From Oceanobacillus sp. FSL K6-2867 (GTDB taxonomy: Bacteria > Bacillota > Bacilli > Bacillales > Amphibacillaceae): 64,000 bases of DNA. The stretch lies in contig NZ_CP150144.1 in NCBI RefSeq assembly GCF_037963145.1, positions 4,092,001 through 4,156,000 on the forward strand. Reading direction: 5' to 3'. Each line of letters starts with the position of its first letter. Position 1 is the stretch's first letter. Below the pieces are notes generated by a model. That model worked only from the letters and a program-made list of their open reading frames with translations. It ran no database searches and was not told where the DNA came from. The position numbers were made by a program, and so were the translations under genes. Shown here one piece after another: positions 51,093 through 59,471 of this stretch.

Positions 51093-51389
51093 TTAAACAT
51101 ACTCCATAATCGGTTCGTTACGTTTATCATCTAGACTAACTTCTAAATCACTATTTTCAAAATACCATGCATCCGCATCCTCTATAAAAAATGTAATATT
51201 ATCTACTTCTGTGGATGCATAAATTGCTTGGGGTTTATCTAATTTGAGACCAAGAGAAAATCCTGGAATCTTACCACCGACTCCTCCATATCGAACGAAA
51301 AAACGCAATTGAGCTTTGTCTTCAATATCCAATTCTTCTTTATACCATTTTGCGGCTTCCTTGCTGATTTTTAGATTCAATAAAGACAA
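51093..51389 (-). CDS. yneR: YneR, HesB/YadR-like protein
   Basis: 98 residues: MSLLNLKISKEAAKWYKEEL, RFFVRYGGVGGKIPGFSLGL, DADAWYFENSDLEVSLDDKR. It has the HesB-like beta fold but lacks the conserved cysteines of iron-sulfur carrier IscA, as is known for YneR proteins. So it is not expected to bind a cluster. Function unknown. It is first of a leftward run relative to its own terminator; yidD and folE2 lie upstream in the same direction. Confidence 0.82.
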   Translation of the reverse strand: MSLLNLKISKEAAKWYKEELDIEDKAQLRFFVRYGGVGGKIPGFSLGLKLDKPQAIYASTEVDNITFFIEDADAWYFENSDLEVSLDDKRNEPIMEYV

Positions 51390-51408
51390 CTCCCTTTGTT
51401 AGTATATA

Positions 51409-51642
51409 CTATTTGTTTTGCTTGTCCTTTTTCTCCGGTACATAGTCAACGCCACCAGGGTGAAATGGATGACATTTGCTAATTCTTTTTATCGTTAAAT
51501 ACGCCCCTTTGATTGCACCAAAACGCTTAAATGCTTCAAGTCCATATTCAGAACATGTAGGGTAGAATCTACAAGTTGAAGGAGTAAAGGGACTAATCGC
51601 AGCTCTGTAAAATTTTATGAGCCCGATAAATAGATATTTCAT
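51409..51642 (-). CDS. yidD: YidD membrane protein insertion efficiency factor
   Basis: 77 residues: [57 protein letters not shown]. The C-R-F/Y-x-P-T-C-S-x-Y block and the HPGGxDxVP block define YidD (YtjA). It helps YidC insert membrane proteins at the inner leaflet through an amphipathic N-terminal helix. It lies 7 bp after folE2 on the same strand, so the two are co-transcribed. Confidence 0.93.
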   Translation of the reverse strand: MKYLFIGLIKFYRAAISPFTPSTCRFYPTCSEYGLEAFKRFGAIKGAYLTIKRISKCHPFHPGGVDYVPEKKDKQNK

Positions 51643-51648
51643 CGCTTG

Positions 51649-52584
51649 TTACTCAATTTCAACGTTTTGCTTATCAAAGGTTATCGAAGCAATAGCATCG
51701 TGTAAATGAATAGATTCTTCATTTCTGCAGGATACATTAAATTTTGTTACAAAAGGCATTTCATATAGATCAGCTGCAACCAAACGCACCATATCCTCAA
51801 CAAATCGGGGATTTTCATATGCTTGCTCTGTTACCACCTTCTCATCTGGCCGCTTAAGAACAGGATGAATTTTTGCACTTGCATTACTTTCCGCTGCTTG
51901 TAATAGAGCTTCCTTCCAATCTATTTTGTTTTCATCAAAATCATCTACAAGGGTGATGTCTATAGCCACTTCACCACGCTGATTATGCGCGCTATACTCA
52001 CTAATCTCTTTTGAGCATGGGCATAATGTTGTAATCATAGCCGATAAACCTACATTCACTGATGTTTCATTTGCCTGGTTGTATGTAACGCGAATTGAAG
52101 CATTTGCATGATTGAGTCCGGCAAGATTGGAACTTGGTCCTTTTCGTTCGTAAAACCAAGGGAAGTCAACTTCAATGGTCGCATCCTTTTGCTCAAGACG
52201 TTCTGCCAATTCTTTTGCAAATAGTTTTAAATTAGATAATGTGATATTGAACCCTTGCTCGTGGTAATGATTTAACTGTTCCATAAATCTGCTCATGTTC
52301 GTGCCTTTACTAGTATTAGCTAGACTGGATGAAAATTTGAATGTTCCTATACTTGTTTGAAAGCCAGGGTTCATATTACTTTCAATTGTAATTGGATATT
52401 TTACATTTGAAATCCCAACTTCATTCAGGTTAAACAAAAAGTCTTTCTTTGTGTTTTGCATGTCTGCCATTTTACTTTTCTCGACCGGTTTTGTTTTCTC
52501 TGCTGGTTGGACAGAACCAAATATTTTATGACGTTGTTCTTTCGTCGGTAATTGTTTTTGCGGGATTATTTTAGTTTGTTGCAA
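51649..52584 (-). CDS. folE2: GTP cyclohydrolase FolE2
   Basis: 311 residues from TTG 52584 behind GAAAGGGG. Blocks: FNLNEVGISNVKYPITIESN, STCRMS-region equivalent TSKGTNMSRFMEQLNHYHEQ, the active-site Cys in TTLCPCSKEISEYSAHNQRG, and EESIHLHDAIASI. It converts GTP to dihydroneopterin triphosphate for folate or queuosine synthesis and can use metals other than zinc. In B. subtilis its homologue is made under zinc limitation through Zur, but I see no clear Zur box here. Confidence 0.92.
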   Translation of the reverse strand: MQQTKIIPQKQLPTKEQRHKIFGSVQPAEKTKPVEKSKMADMQNTKKDFLFNLNEVGISNVKYPITIESNMNPGFQTSIGTFKFSSSLANTSKGTNMSRFMEQLNHYHEQGFNITLSNLKLFAKELAERLEQKDATIEVDFPWFYERKGPSSNLAGLNHANASIRVTYNQANETSVNVGLSAMITTLCPCSKEISEYSAHNQRGEVAIDITLVDDFDENKIDWKEALLQAAESNASAKIHPVLKRPDEKVVTEQAYENPRFVEDMVRLVAADLYEMPFVTKFNVSCRNEESIHLHDAIASITFDKQNVEIE

Positions 52585-52675
52585 GGTGATAGTCCCCTTT
52601 CAAGTTCTCATATTGATAAGTATACTGAATGCATATTTATTATTCAATTTATAGGATTGCAATGAATAAAAGATG

Positions 52676-53257
52676 TTACATCCATTTAATTTTTGGTTCC
52701 GTTCCATTCCGAATTCTTTTGATATTTTCTATATGTCGATAAATAACAAATGCTGTTAGTAATCCCACAACAATTATCAAACCAACATCCTTAAAGAAAA
52801 TAGATACAAACACACTAATTACGCCAGTTACCATCGATGATAATGAAACATACTTCGTTAGGTATAAAGATGTGATAAAGGTTAAAATCATAATTAGAAA
52901 CAGTAATGGGTATAAACCTAAAATGATGCCCCCAGAAGTTGCAACAGCTTTTCCGCCTTTAAACCGTGCAAACAAAGGGTACATATGTCCAATAACTGCA
53001 AAAATACCGATTGCTAGTTGATAAATCTCCACGTCAAAGAGCAGTGGTACTAGTGTCGCTGCTGTTCCTTTTAAAATATCTGCTAAGGTTACAATAATCC
53101 CAGCTTTTATACCTAGGACACGAAATGTATTGGTAGCTCCGAGGTTACCGCTTCCATGCTCCCGAATATCTATTTTATAACCAATTTTACCAACAAGCAG
53201 TGCTGATGGTATGGAACCTAATAAATATGCGATAATAGCAAATACGATATATTCCAT
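52676..53257 (-). CDS. plsY: glycerol-3-phosphate acyltransferase PlsY
   Basis: 193 residues from ATG 53257 (RBS GTAGGAA). Membrane protein with the catalytic loops: [32 protein letters not shown] near 35, [11 protein letters not shown] near 100, and [17 protein letters not shown] near the end. It transfers the acyl group from acyl-phosphate to glycerol-3-phosphate, the first step of phospholipid synthesis. B. subtilis yneS is the same gene at the same place before yneT/parE. Confidence 0.95.
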   Translation of the reverse strand: MEYIVFAIIAYLLGSIPSALLVGKIGYKIDIREHGSGNLGATNTFRVLGIKAGIIVTLADILKGTAATLVPLLFDVEIYQLAIGIFAVIGHMYPLFARFKGGKAVATSGGIILGLYPLLFLIMILTFITSLYLTKYVSLSSMVTGVISVFVSIFFKDVGLIIVVGLLTAFVIYRHIENIKRIRNGTEPKIKWM

Positions 53258-53459
53258 AATTTTTCCTACTTTCATTGTTAAATTAAATGTTTTAAATTTT
53301 AAGTGTGAGGTACTATCGTTTATTTTAGCATGAACGGTAAAGATAAAGAACCTAAAATATGAACTATTATATGATAATTGCTCATAAATTAAAATGTTTA
53401 TAAAAAGGAAAAGAGGGTATTACCCTTAAGGTAGACTTTAAATAATAAGGAGCAAAGCC

Positions 53460-54530
53460 ATGATCGAATTTAAAAATGTACATAAAATCTATCCGGATGG
53501 AACGGAGGCGATTAAAGATTTTTCGTTAGAAATTAAAGAGGGAGAGCTACTGACATTAATCGGACCTAGTGGATGCGGAAAAACCACTACAATGAAAATG
53601 ATTAATCGACTCATTGATCCAACATCAGGATCGATATACATAAATGGAAAAGCTATCACAGATTATAATATACATGAATTAAGATGGAATATTGGGTATG
53701 TTCTTCAACAAATTGCATTATTTCCCCATATGTCAATTGCTGAAAATATTGCAGTTGTCCCTGAAATGAAGAAATGGAAAAAGCAAGAAATTGTAAAACG
53801 AAGCCATGACCTCCTCGATATGGTTGGTTTGGATCCATCTACATTTCAAAATCGTATGCCCGGAGAACTTTCTGGAGGACAACAACAACGGATTGGTGTC
53901 ATTCGTGCACTCGCTGCCGATCCGGATATTATATTAATGGACGAACCATTTAGTGCACTTGACCCGATCAGCAGAGAACAGCTGCAGAATGATATTCAGA
54001 AATTGCAGAAGGAAATTAAGAAAACAATTGTATTTGTAACTCATGATATGGATGAAGCACTTAAGCTAGGGGATCGAATTTGTCTAATGAGGGATGGAAG
54101 GATGGTCCAGGTTGATCAAGCGGAGCAATTAATTATGAATCCTGCCAATGATTTTGTTAAAGATTTTCTTGGAAATAAAAAATCACCATGGCAGACCGAA
54201 GTTGGTAGTATAGCGAATCATCAGATGGATGCAATTATAACGAAGTCTATTTATGAATCACAGACTTTTCCAAGCCAGGGAACATATATTGTTGTTGATG
54301 AACACAGTGATTATGTAGATATGGTTCAAAATGGCAGTGTGTTCCATGGGAAGACAATTCAACATCATATGCCTTTGTTTGAAGCTGTTGAGCTGCTTGA
54401 GGAAAGTGATCAGGCACTATTTCCTGTTTTGGATAAGCAAGAGGTTACCGGTATTTTAACATATCCACAAATTGTAGCATTCCTGAAAAGCAAAACGGAT
54501 ATAGAAAATGGGGTGTCCCATTATGAGTAA
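53460..54530 (+). CDS. betaine/choline-type ABC transporter ATP-binding subunit (OpuC/OpuF-like)
   Basis: 356 residues. Walker A LIGPSGCGKTTTMKM near 35, Q-loop YVLQQIALFPHMS, signature GELSGGQQQRIGVIRALAAD and Walker B IILMDEPFSALDP near 160. The C-terminal part (from about 260) has one CBS-like repeat (ALFPVLDKQEVTGILTYPQI), which in OpuA/OpuC-type transporters senses ionic strength. It energises uptake of an osmoprotectant through the fused permease/binding protein encoded next, with which it overlaps by 8 bp. Confidence 0.9.
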   Translation: MIEFKNVHKIYPDGTEAIKDFSLEIKEGELLTLIGPSGCGKTTTMKMINRLIDPTSGSIYINGKAITDYNIHELRWNIGYVLQQIALFPHMSIAENIAVVPEMKKWKKQEIVKRSHDLLDMVGLDPSTFQNRMPGELSGGQQQRIGVIRALAADPDIILMDEPFSALDPISREQLQNDIQKLQKEIKKTIVFVTHDMDEALKLGDRICLMRDGRMVQVDQAEQLIMNPANDFVKDFLGNKKSPWQTEVGSIANHQMDAIITKSIYESQTFPSQGTYIVVDEHSDYVDMVQNGSVFHGKTIQHHMPLFEAVELLEESDQALFPVLDKQEVTGILTYPQIVAFLKSKTDIENGVSHYE

Positions 54531-56049
54531 TTTTATTGCTGTTTTCGAGCAACGACAAGATATGCTTTGGCAGACGATTATAGAACATTTGCAGATTTCG
54601 CTGATTTCGCTAATTATAGCGATCGTTATCGCTGTTCCGCTAGGATTGCTATTGACAAGGTATCCGAAAGCGGCGGAGCCAGTAATTGGTGTTTCAGCTG
54701 TTTTACAAACAATCCCGAGTCTTGCTGTTCTCGCCTTTCTTATTCCGTTCTTTGGAATCGGAACGACACCTGCAATTATCGCTTTGATTCTTTATGCTTT
54801 ATTACCTATTTTAAGAAATACATATACCGGCATTAAAGAAGTAAACCCTGCTTTAAAAGAAGCTGCTACGGGAATGGGAATGAATTCATTTCGGCGCTTA
54901 ACCAAAATTGAACTGCCAATTGCCATGCCAGTAATTATGGCTGGGATTCGAACGTCCATGGTATTGATCGTTGGTACAACTACAATTGCTGCTTTAATTG
55001 GTGCGGGTGGATTAGGTGAAATTATTTTACTAGGACTAGATCGTGGAGCAGATATTCATCTAATATTACTAGGAGCGATACCTGCAGCATTACTTGCAAT
55101 TGTTTTAGATATGATATTACGCATTTTTGAGCGTTTTTCAAAAAAAGCAGGCTTAAAATCATTTATTGCCATGCTTGTACTCGTTGTTCTTATTGTTGTA
55201 GCACCACTTATTTTTAATGGGACAAAACAGGCTGATCTTGTTATTGGTGGAAAATTGGGATCTGAACCAGCTATACTAATGAATATGTATAAATTGTTAA
55301 TTGAAGAAGAGACAGATCTCGAAGTAGGACTGGAGCCAAATCTAGGTAAAACTGCATTTGTTTTTAGTGCATTGCAAGAGGGAAGCATCGATATATTTCC
55401 AGAATTTACTGGAACTGCTATCGTAACACACTTAGAAGGCCAAGCGGTAAGCACTGATGCTAAGGAAGTATATGAGCAGGCAAAACAAGGAATGAAAGAG
55501 GAATTTGGCATGGAAATGCTGATGCCAATGGAATATAATAATACGTACACCGTAGCAACGACAAAAGAATTGGCGGAAAGATACGATCTTGAAGAAATAG
55601 GTGATTTAAAACAAATCGAGAATGAAATTACGGCCGGTTTTACATTGGAGTTTAATGATCGCTATGATGGATATGTAGGGATGCAAGATTTATATAATCT
55701 TCAAATTGCAGACGTAAAAACAATGGAACCAGGTATAAGAGAATCTGCGTTGTCAAATGGCGAGGTTGACATCATAGATGCTTATGCTACAGATAGTTAT
55801 ATGGTAGAATTAGATTTAGTAACATTATCCGATCCAGAGGATCTATTCCCGCCATATCAGGGTGCCCCTTTATTACGTGAGGACACATTAGAGGAACACC
55901 CAGAGCTTCGGGATATTTTAAACCAGCTAGGTGGTAAAATAACGGATAGTGAAATGCGAGAAATGAATTATCAAGTGGATTATGAAGATGAATCACCAGA
56001 AAGAGTTGCAAGAGATTATTTACTGCGTGAAGGTTTGATAACAAATTAA
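54523..56049 (+). CDS. ABC transporter permease fused to substrate-binding domain (OpuF/OpuC-like)
   Basis: 508 residues from ATG 54523 (RBS GGGGTG). The N-terminal permease has about six membrane helices with the EAA loop AATGMGMNSFRRLTKIELPI near 125 (residues about 1-235). It is then fused to a choline/glycine-betaine binding domain: ADLVIGGKLGSEPAILMNMY, LGKTAFVFSALQEGSIDIFP, EFTGTAIV, and EVDIIDAYATDSYMVELDLV. The fusion tethers the binding domain outside the membrane. It takes up compatible solutes for salt stress with the ATPase upstream; the exact substrate cannot be told. Confidence 0.9.
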   Translation: MSNFIAVFEQRQDMLWQTIIEHLQISLISLIIAIVIAVPLGLLLTRYPKAAEPVIGVSAVLQTIPSLAVLAFLIPFFGIGTTPAIIALILYALLPILRNTYTGIKEVNPALKEAATGMGMNSFRRLTKIELPIAMPVIMAGIRTSMVLIVGTTTIAALIGAGGLGEIILLGLDRGADIHLILLGAIPAALLAIVLDMILRIFERFSKKAGLKSFIAMLVLVVLIVVAPLIFNGTKQADLVIGGKLGSEPAILMNMYKLLIEEETDLEVGLEPNLGKTAFVFSALQEGSIDIFPEFTGTAIVTHLEGQAVSTDAKEVYEQAKQGMKEEFGMEMLMPMEYNNTYTVATTKELAERYDLEEIGDLKQIENEITAGFTLEFNDRYDGYVGMQDLYNLQIADVKTMEPGIRESALSNGEVDIIDAYATDSYMVELDLVTLSDPEDLFPPYQGAPLLREDTLEEHPELRDILNQLGGKITDSEMREMNYQVDYEDESPERVARDYLLREGLITN

Positions 56050-56062
56050 GGGGGGTGTTCAG

Positions 56063-56482
56063 ATGGCTTGGGAAAATCCTACAAATGATGAGTTAAAAGA
56101 GATTTTAGAATCAGCAAAAACAATAGCAGTAGTTGGTCTATCTAATAATCAAGATAAAACAGCTTACCAAATCGCAAAAATTATGCAGGAGGTAGGCTAT
56201 CGAATTATTCCTGTTAATCCGACAGTGGATGAAGTGCTTGGTGAGAAAGCTTATCCTACCCTAACGGCTATTCCAGACAAAATTGATATTATAAACATTT
56301 TTAGAAGACCAGAGTATTTACCTGAAATTGCAAAAGAAGCAGCTGAAACCGACTGCCGTATCTTCTGGGCTCAGCAAGGAATTGTCAATGAAGATGCCTA
56401 TCATTACCTGAAAGAAAGAGATTTTACCGTAATTATGGATCTCTGCATTAAGGTTGTTCATGCCGTGCTGGTTAAAAAATAA
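56063..56482 (+). CDS. yneT: YneT CoA-binding domain protein
   Basis: 139 residues: MAWENPTNDELKEILESAKT, IAVVGLSNNQDKTAYQIAKI, VGYRIIPVNPTVDEVLGEKA, IDIINIFRRPEYLPEIAKEA, IFWAQQGIVNEDAYHYLKE. This is a Rossmann-type CoA-binding domain (VGLSxxxxKxSYxVAxxMxxxGYxIiPVNP). Function is unknown; it precedes parE as in B. subtilis. RBS AAGGGGGG lies 14 bp after the transporter gene. Confidence 0.9.
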   Translation: MAWENPTNDELKEILESAKTIAVVGLSNNQDKTAYQIAKIMQEVGYRIIPVNPTVDEVLGEKAYPTLTAIPDKIDIINIFRRPEYLPEIAKEAAETDCRIFWAQQGIVNEDAYHYLKERDFTVIMDLCIKVVHAVLVKK

Positions 56483-56505
56483 TGATCAAAAATTAAAAAA
56501 ATGCT

Positions 56506-56540
56506 TGAAAAGGATGACGAACTTATGTCATCCTTTTTAT
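56506..56540 (+). terminator. yneT terminator
   Basis: AAAAGGATGAC/GTCATCCTTTTT stem. Confidence 0.88.
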
Positions 56541-56625
56541 TGGCAATTAAACATTGCCTTGTAACCATAAATAAATTCAAAGTAATTTTAAAGTTAAACG
56601 TGTTGTCTTTATAGAATAAATATAA

Positions 56626-57034
56626 ACTTCGAACTAATTGCCAAGGTTTGAGTAAGCCCCGCCGTCCGGGATCGCTTCGGGCGGATGCTTTCCGTGGGCA
56701 CGGCTTCAGCCTCTCCGGAAGAAAACCACTTCCTGTGAGTCTTCAGACACGTGCTGTTCCCACAGAACAAGGAATGCTTCGTCAGCATTTACATCGCACG
56801 AAGAAAATTGGTTTTTATTTTCGAGGAGTCACCGCCCTCCGCTCACCCGGACTGGTTAGAATACAGTATTGTTTCTATTTTTTAGACCATGTTATTTATA
56901 GTGAACCAATACTAGCGCAGGAAATATACGTAGACTCCTGCGGGAGGAAGGGTATCGGTGAGCCTCCTAAGGTGCGCGAAGTGTATTTCCGGAGCGGGTA
57001 TACGCTTAATCCATAATTGACACTGGTTCGGAGT
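56626..57034 (+). repeat. ~400-bp interspersed repeat, copy B
   Basis: Core from 56661 (GCCGTCCGGGATCG) to 57034 (GGTTCGGAGT), homologous to the reverse complement of 48444-48844. An extra ACTTCGAACTAATT at 56626-56639 is an inverted match to the far end, giving short terminal inverted repeats. Differences from copy A are spread through the element, including small indels, so the duplication is not recent. Confidence 0.8.
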
Positions 57035-57347
57035 TACTTTCAAATGCGATTTAAGCTAAAAAACAAAGCAAGTAAGAAAGTGGAAAGTTAAATTTTTCTC
57101 CCGATGTAGTATGTTTATAATTTCACACTATGTAAATATACGAAGGGAGTATATAGCTCGTAAAGAACGTTTTTAGACTGTTTTATGCATTAAAATGGCA
57201 ATTGTAGTATACTTATTAGCATATTCTGCGATATGATGATTGAATAGAAGGTGTCTTACAGAAAAATGATTAATTTACAATCACGAACAATTGTTCTATT
57301 ATAAAGAAAGTAGATTGTTTTTGTTTTTGAAAGGAGTAGTGGATTGA
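57035..57347. other. parE upstream region
   Basis: AT-rich. An inverted ACAATTGTT-like stretch at 57286-57296 and RBS AAAGGAG (57329-57336). There is no gene. Confidence 0.4.
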
Positions 57348-59303
57348 TTGAACAATGAATTCCAATATTCGGATGATTCCATCCAAGTTCTTGAAGGTCT
57401 GGACGCTGTTAGAAAACGACCTGGAATGTATATAGGAAGTACAGATAGCCGTGGACTGCATCATCTTGTTTTTGAGATTGTGGATAATGCCGTTGATGAA
57501 GCTTTAGCAGGCTACGGAAATGAAATAAAAGTAACGATACATAAAGATAATAGTATTTCTGTCCATGATAGTGGACGTGGTATACCAACAGGAATGCACA
57601 GCACAGGCAAACCGACAACTGAGGTAATTTTTACAGTGCTACATGCAGGTGGTAAATTTGGACAAGGCGGTTATAAAACGAGTGGTGGTCTACACGGAGT
57701 AGGATCTTCTGTAGTAAACGCATTATCGGAATGGTTGGACGTAACGATACATCGAGACGGGTTTATATATTTCCAGCGTTTTGAAGATGGCGGAAAACCA
57801 GTAAGCTCACTTGAAAAAAGAGGTGCGACAAGGAAAAAAGGAACTACTATTCATTTTAAGCCGGATCCGACGATTTTCACGACGACGGATTATGATTTTG
57901 AAACTATTTCTGAACGTCTTCGTGAATCTGCATTTTTACTAAAAGGATTAAAAATAGAACTTATTGACGAACGAAATGATGAAAAGGAACTATATGAGTT
58001 TCCAGACGGTATCGTTTCATTTGTTGATTATGTAAATGAAGAGAAAGATACATTACACCCAGTTGTTTCTTTTGAAGGAGAACAGCATGGGCTGGAGGTC
58101 GAGTTTGCATTCCAATTTAATGATGGTTATGCAGAGAGTATGCTTTCATTCGTTAACCATGTTCGTACAAGAGACGGAGGAACACATGAATCAGGGGCAA
58201 GAAGTGCCATTACGAGAACATTCAATGAGTATGCAAAAAGAATTGGTTTATTAAAAGAGAAGGATAAGAATCTGGAAGGTACAGATATACGTGAAGGACT
58301 TACTGCGATTATTTCTGTTCGAGTACCTGAAGACAAGCTCCAATTTGAAGGGCAGACGAAAGATAAATTAGGAACTGTAGAAGCCCGATCTGTTGTTGAC
58401 GCAGTCGTATCTGAAAATCTAAACTACTTTTTAGAAGAGAATCCAGATGTATCTGGCATGCTCGTTAAGAAAGCAATTAAAGCGAAGGAAGCTCGTGAAG
58501 CAGCTCGAAAAGCCCGTGAAGATGCAAGGTCAGGGAAAAAACGGAAAAGAAAAGATACGATACTTAGCGGAAAGCTTACCCCTGCTCAATCGAAAAATCC
58601 ACAAAGAAATGAACTTTACCTCGTTGAAGGTGATTCAGCTGGTGGTTCTGCTAAACAAGGCAGGGATAGAAAATTTCAGGCTGTCTTACCTCTACGCGGA
58701 AAAGTAATTAATACGGAAAAAGCTAAGCTGCAAGACGTGTTTAAGAATGAAGAGATTTCCACGATTATCCATACTATTGGGGCAGGGGTTGGAGGGGACT
58801 TCGACTTAGAAGATGTACAATACGATAAAATCATTATTATGACGGATGCAGATACAGATGGTGCCCATATTCAAGTACTTTTACTAACGTTCTTTTATCG
58901 TTATATGCGTTCTCTTGTAGAGGCGGGAAAAGTATTTATCGCACTACCGCCTTTATTTAAAATCTCAAAGGGTAAAGGCAAAAATGAAAAAATCGTTTAT
59001 GCTTGGGATGAGGCTGAAATGAAAAAGGCTGTTAAAACGTTTAAAAACGGATACACGATTCAACGTTATAAAGGTCTTGGTGAAATGAACGCTGACCAGC
59101 TTTGGGAAACGACAATGAATCCAGAAACACGAACGTTGATTCGGGTAACAATTGAAGATATTGCGAGAGCAGAGCGTCGTGTAACAACCTTAATGGGGGA
59201 TAAAGTAGAGCCGAGAAGGAAATGGATAGAGGGACATGTTAAATTTGGTTTGGAAGAGGAAACCAATATTTTAGAAAATGAAAAGATACATTCCGAGCAT
59301 TAA
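57348..59303 (+). CDS. parE: DNA topoisomerase IV subunit B
   Basis: 651 residues from a TTG start. GHKL ATPase: VRKRPGMYIGSTDSRGLHHL, FEIVDNAVDEALAGYG, GGLHGVGSSVVNALSEW. The TOPRIM domain has Glu in LYLVEGDSAGGSAKQGRDRK and Asp in IIIMTDADTDGAHIQVLLLT. The C-terminus RYKGLGEMNADQLWETTMNP is typical of type IIA B subunits. It supplies ATP-driven strand passage to decatenate chromosomes. Placement with parC and yneT/plsY marks it as ParE rather than GyrB. Confidence 0.96.
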   Translation: MNNEFQYSDDSIQVLEGLDAVRKRPGMYIGSTDSRGLHHLVFEIVDNAVDEALAGYGNEIKVTIHKDNSISVHDSGRGIPTGMHSTGKPTTEVIFTVLHAGGKFGQGGYKTSGGLHGVGSSVVNALSEWLDVTIHRDGFIYFQRFEDGGKPVSSLEKRGATRKKGTTIHFKPDPTIFTTTDYDFETISERLRESAFLLKGLKIELIDERNDEKELYEFPDGIVSFVDYVNEEKDTLHPVVSFEGEQHGLEVEFAFQFNDGYAESMLSFVNHVRTRDGGTHESGARSAITRTFNEYAKRIGLLKEKDKNLEGTDIREGLTAIISVRVPEDKLQFEGQTKDKLGTVEARSVVDAVVSENLNYFLEENPDVSGMLVKKAIKAKEAREAARKAREDARSGKKRKRKDTILSGKLTPAQSKNPQRNELYLVEGDSAGGSAKQGRDRKFQAVLPLRGKVINTEKAKLQDVFKNEEISTIIHTIGAGVGGDFDLEDVQYDKIIIMTDADTDGAHIQVLLLTFFYRYMRSLVEAGKVFIALPPLFKISKGKGKNEKIVYAWDEAEMKKAVKTFKNGYTIQRYKGLGEMNADQLWETTMNPETRTLIRVTIEDIARAERRVTTLMGDKVEPRRKWIEGHVKFGLEEETNILENEKIHSEH

Positions 59304-59471
59304 TTTATCGGATTTATCATGTATTTACGGGTTTAACACCTTCCTCTGCTAAGCGTAGAAAAGTAAAAAACTTGGAAGTGGGGGAAGGGAAACAACCACT
59401 GAATATAGTTTCACTTTATAAAACGATCCCAAAACAAGAATATAGAAGGAAACAAGTAAGGGGGGATTGAT
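59304..59471. other. parE-parC spacer
   Basis: 168 bp without a hairpin terminator. The genes are probably co-transcribed, although the gap is larger than usual. Confidence 0.4.

Noticed and set aside
52585..52675. Zur box upstream of folE2
   Set aside because: No sequence resembling the Bacillus Zur palindrome was found in the leader.
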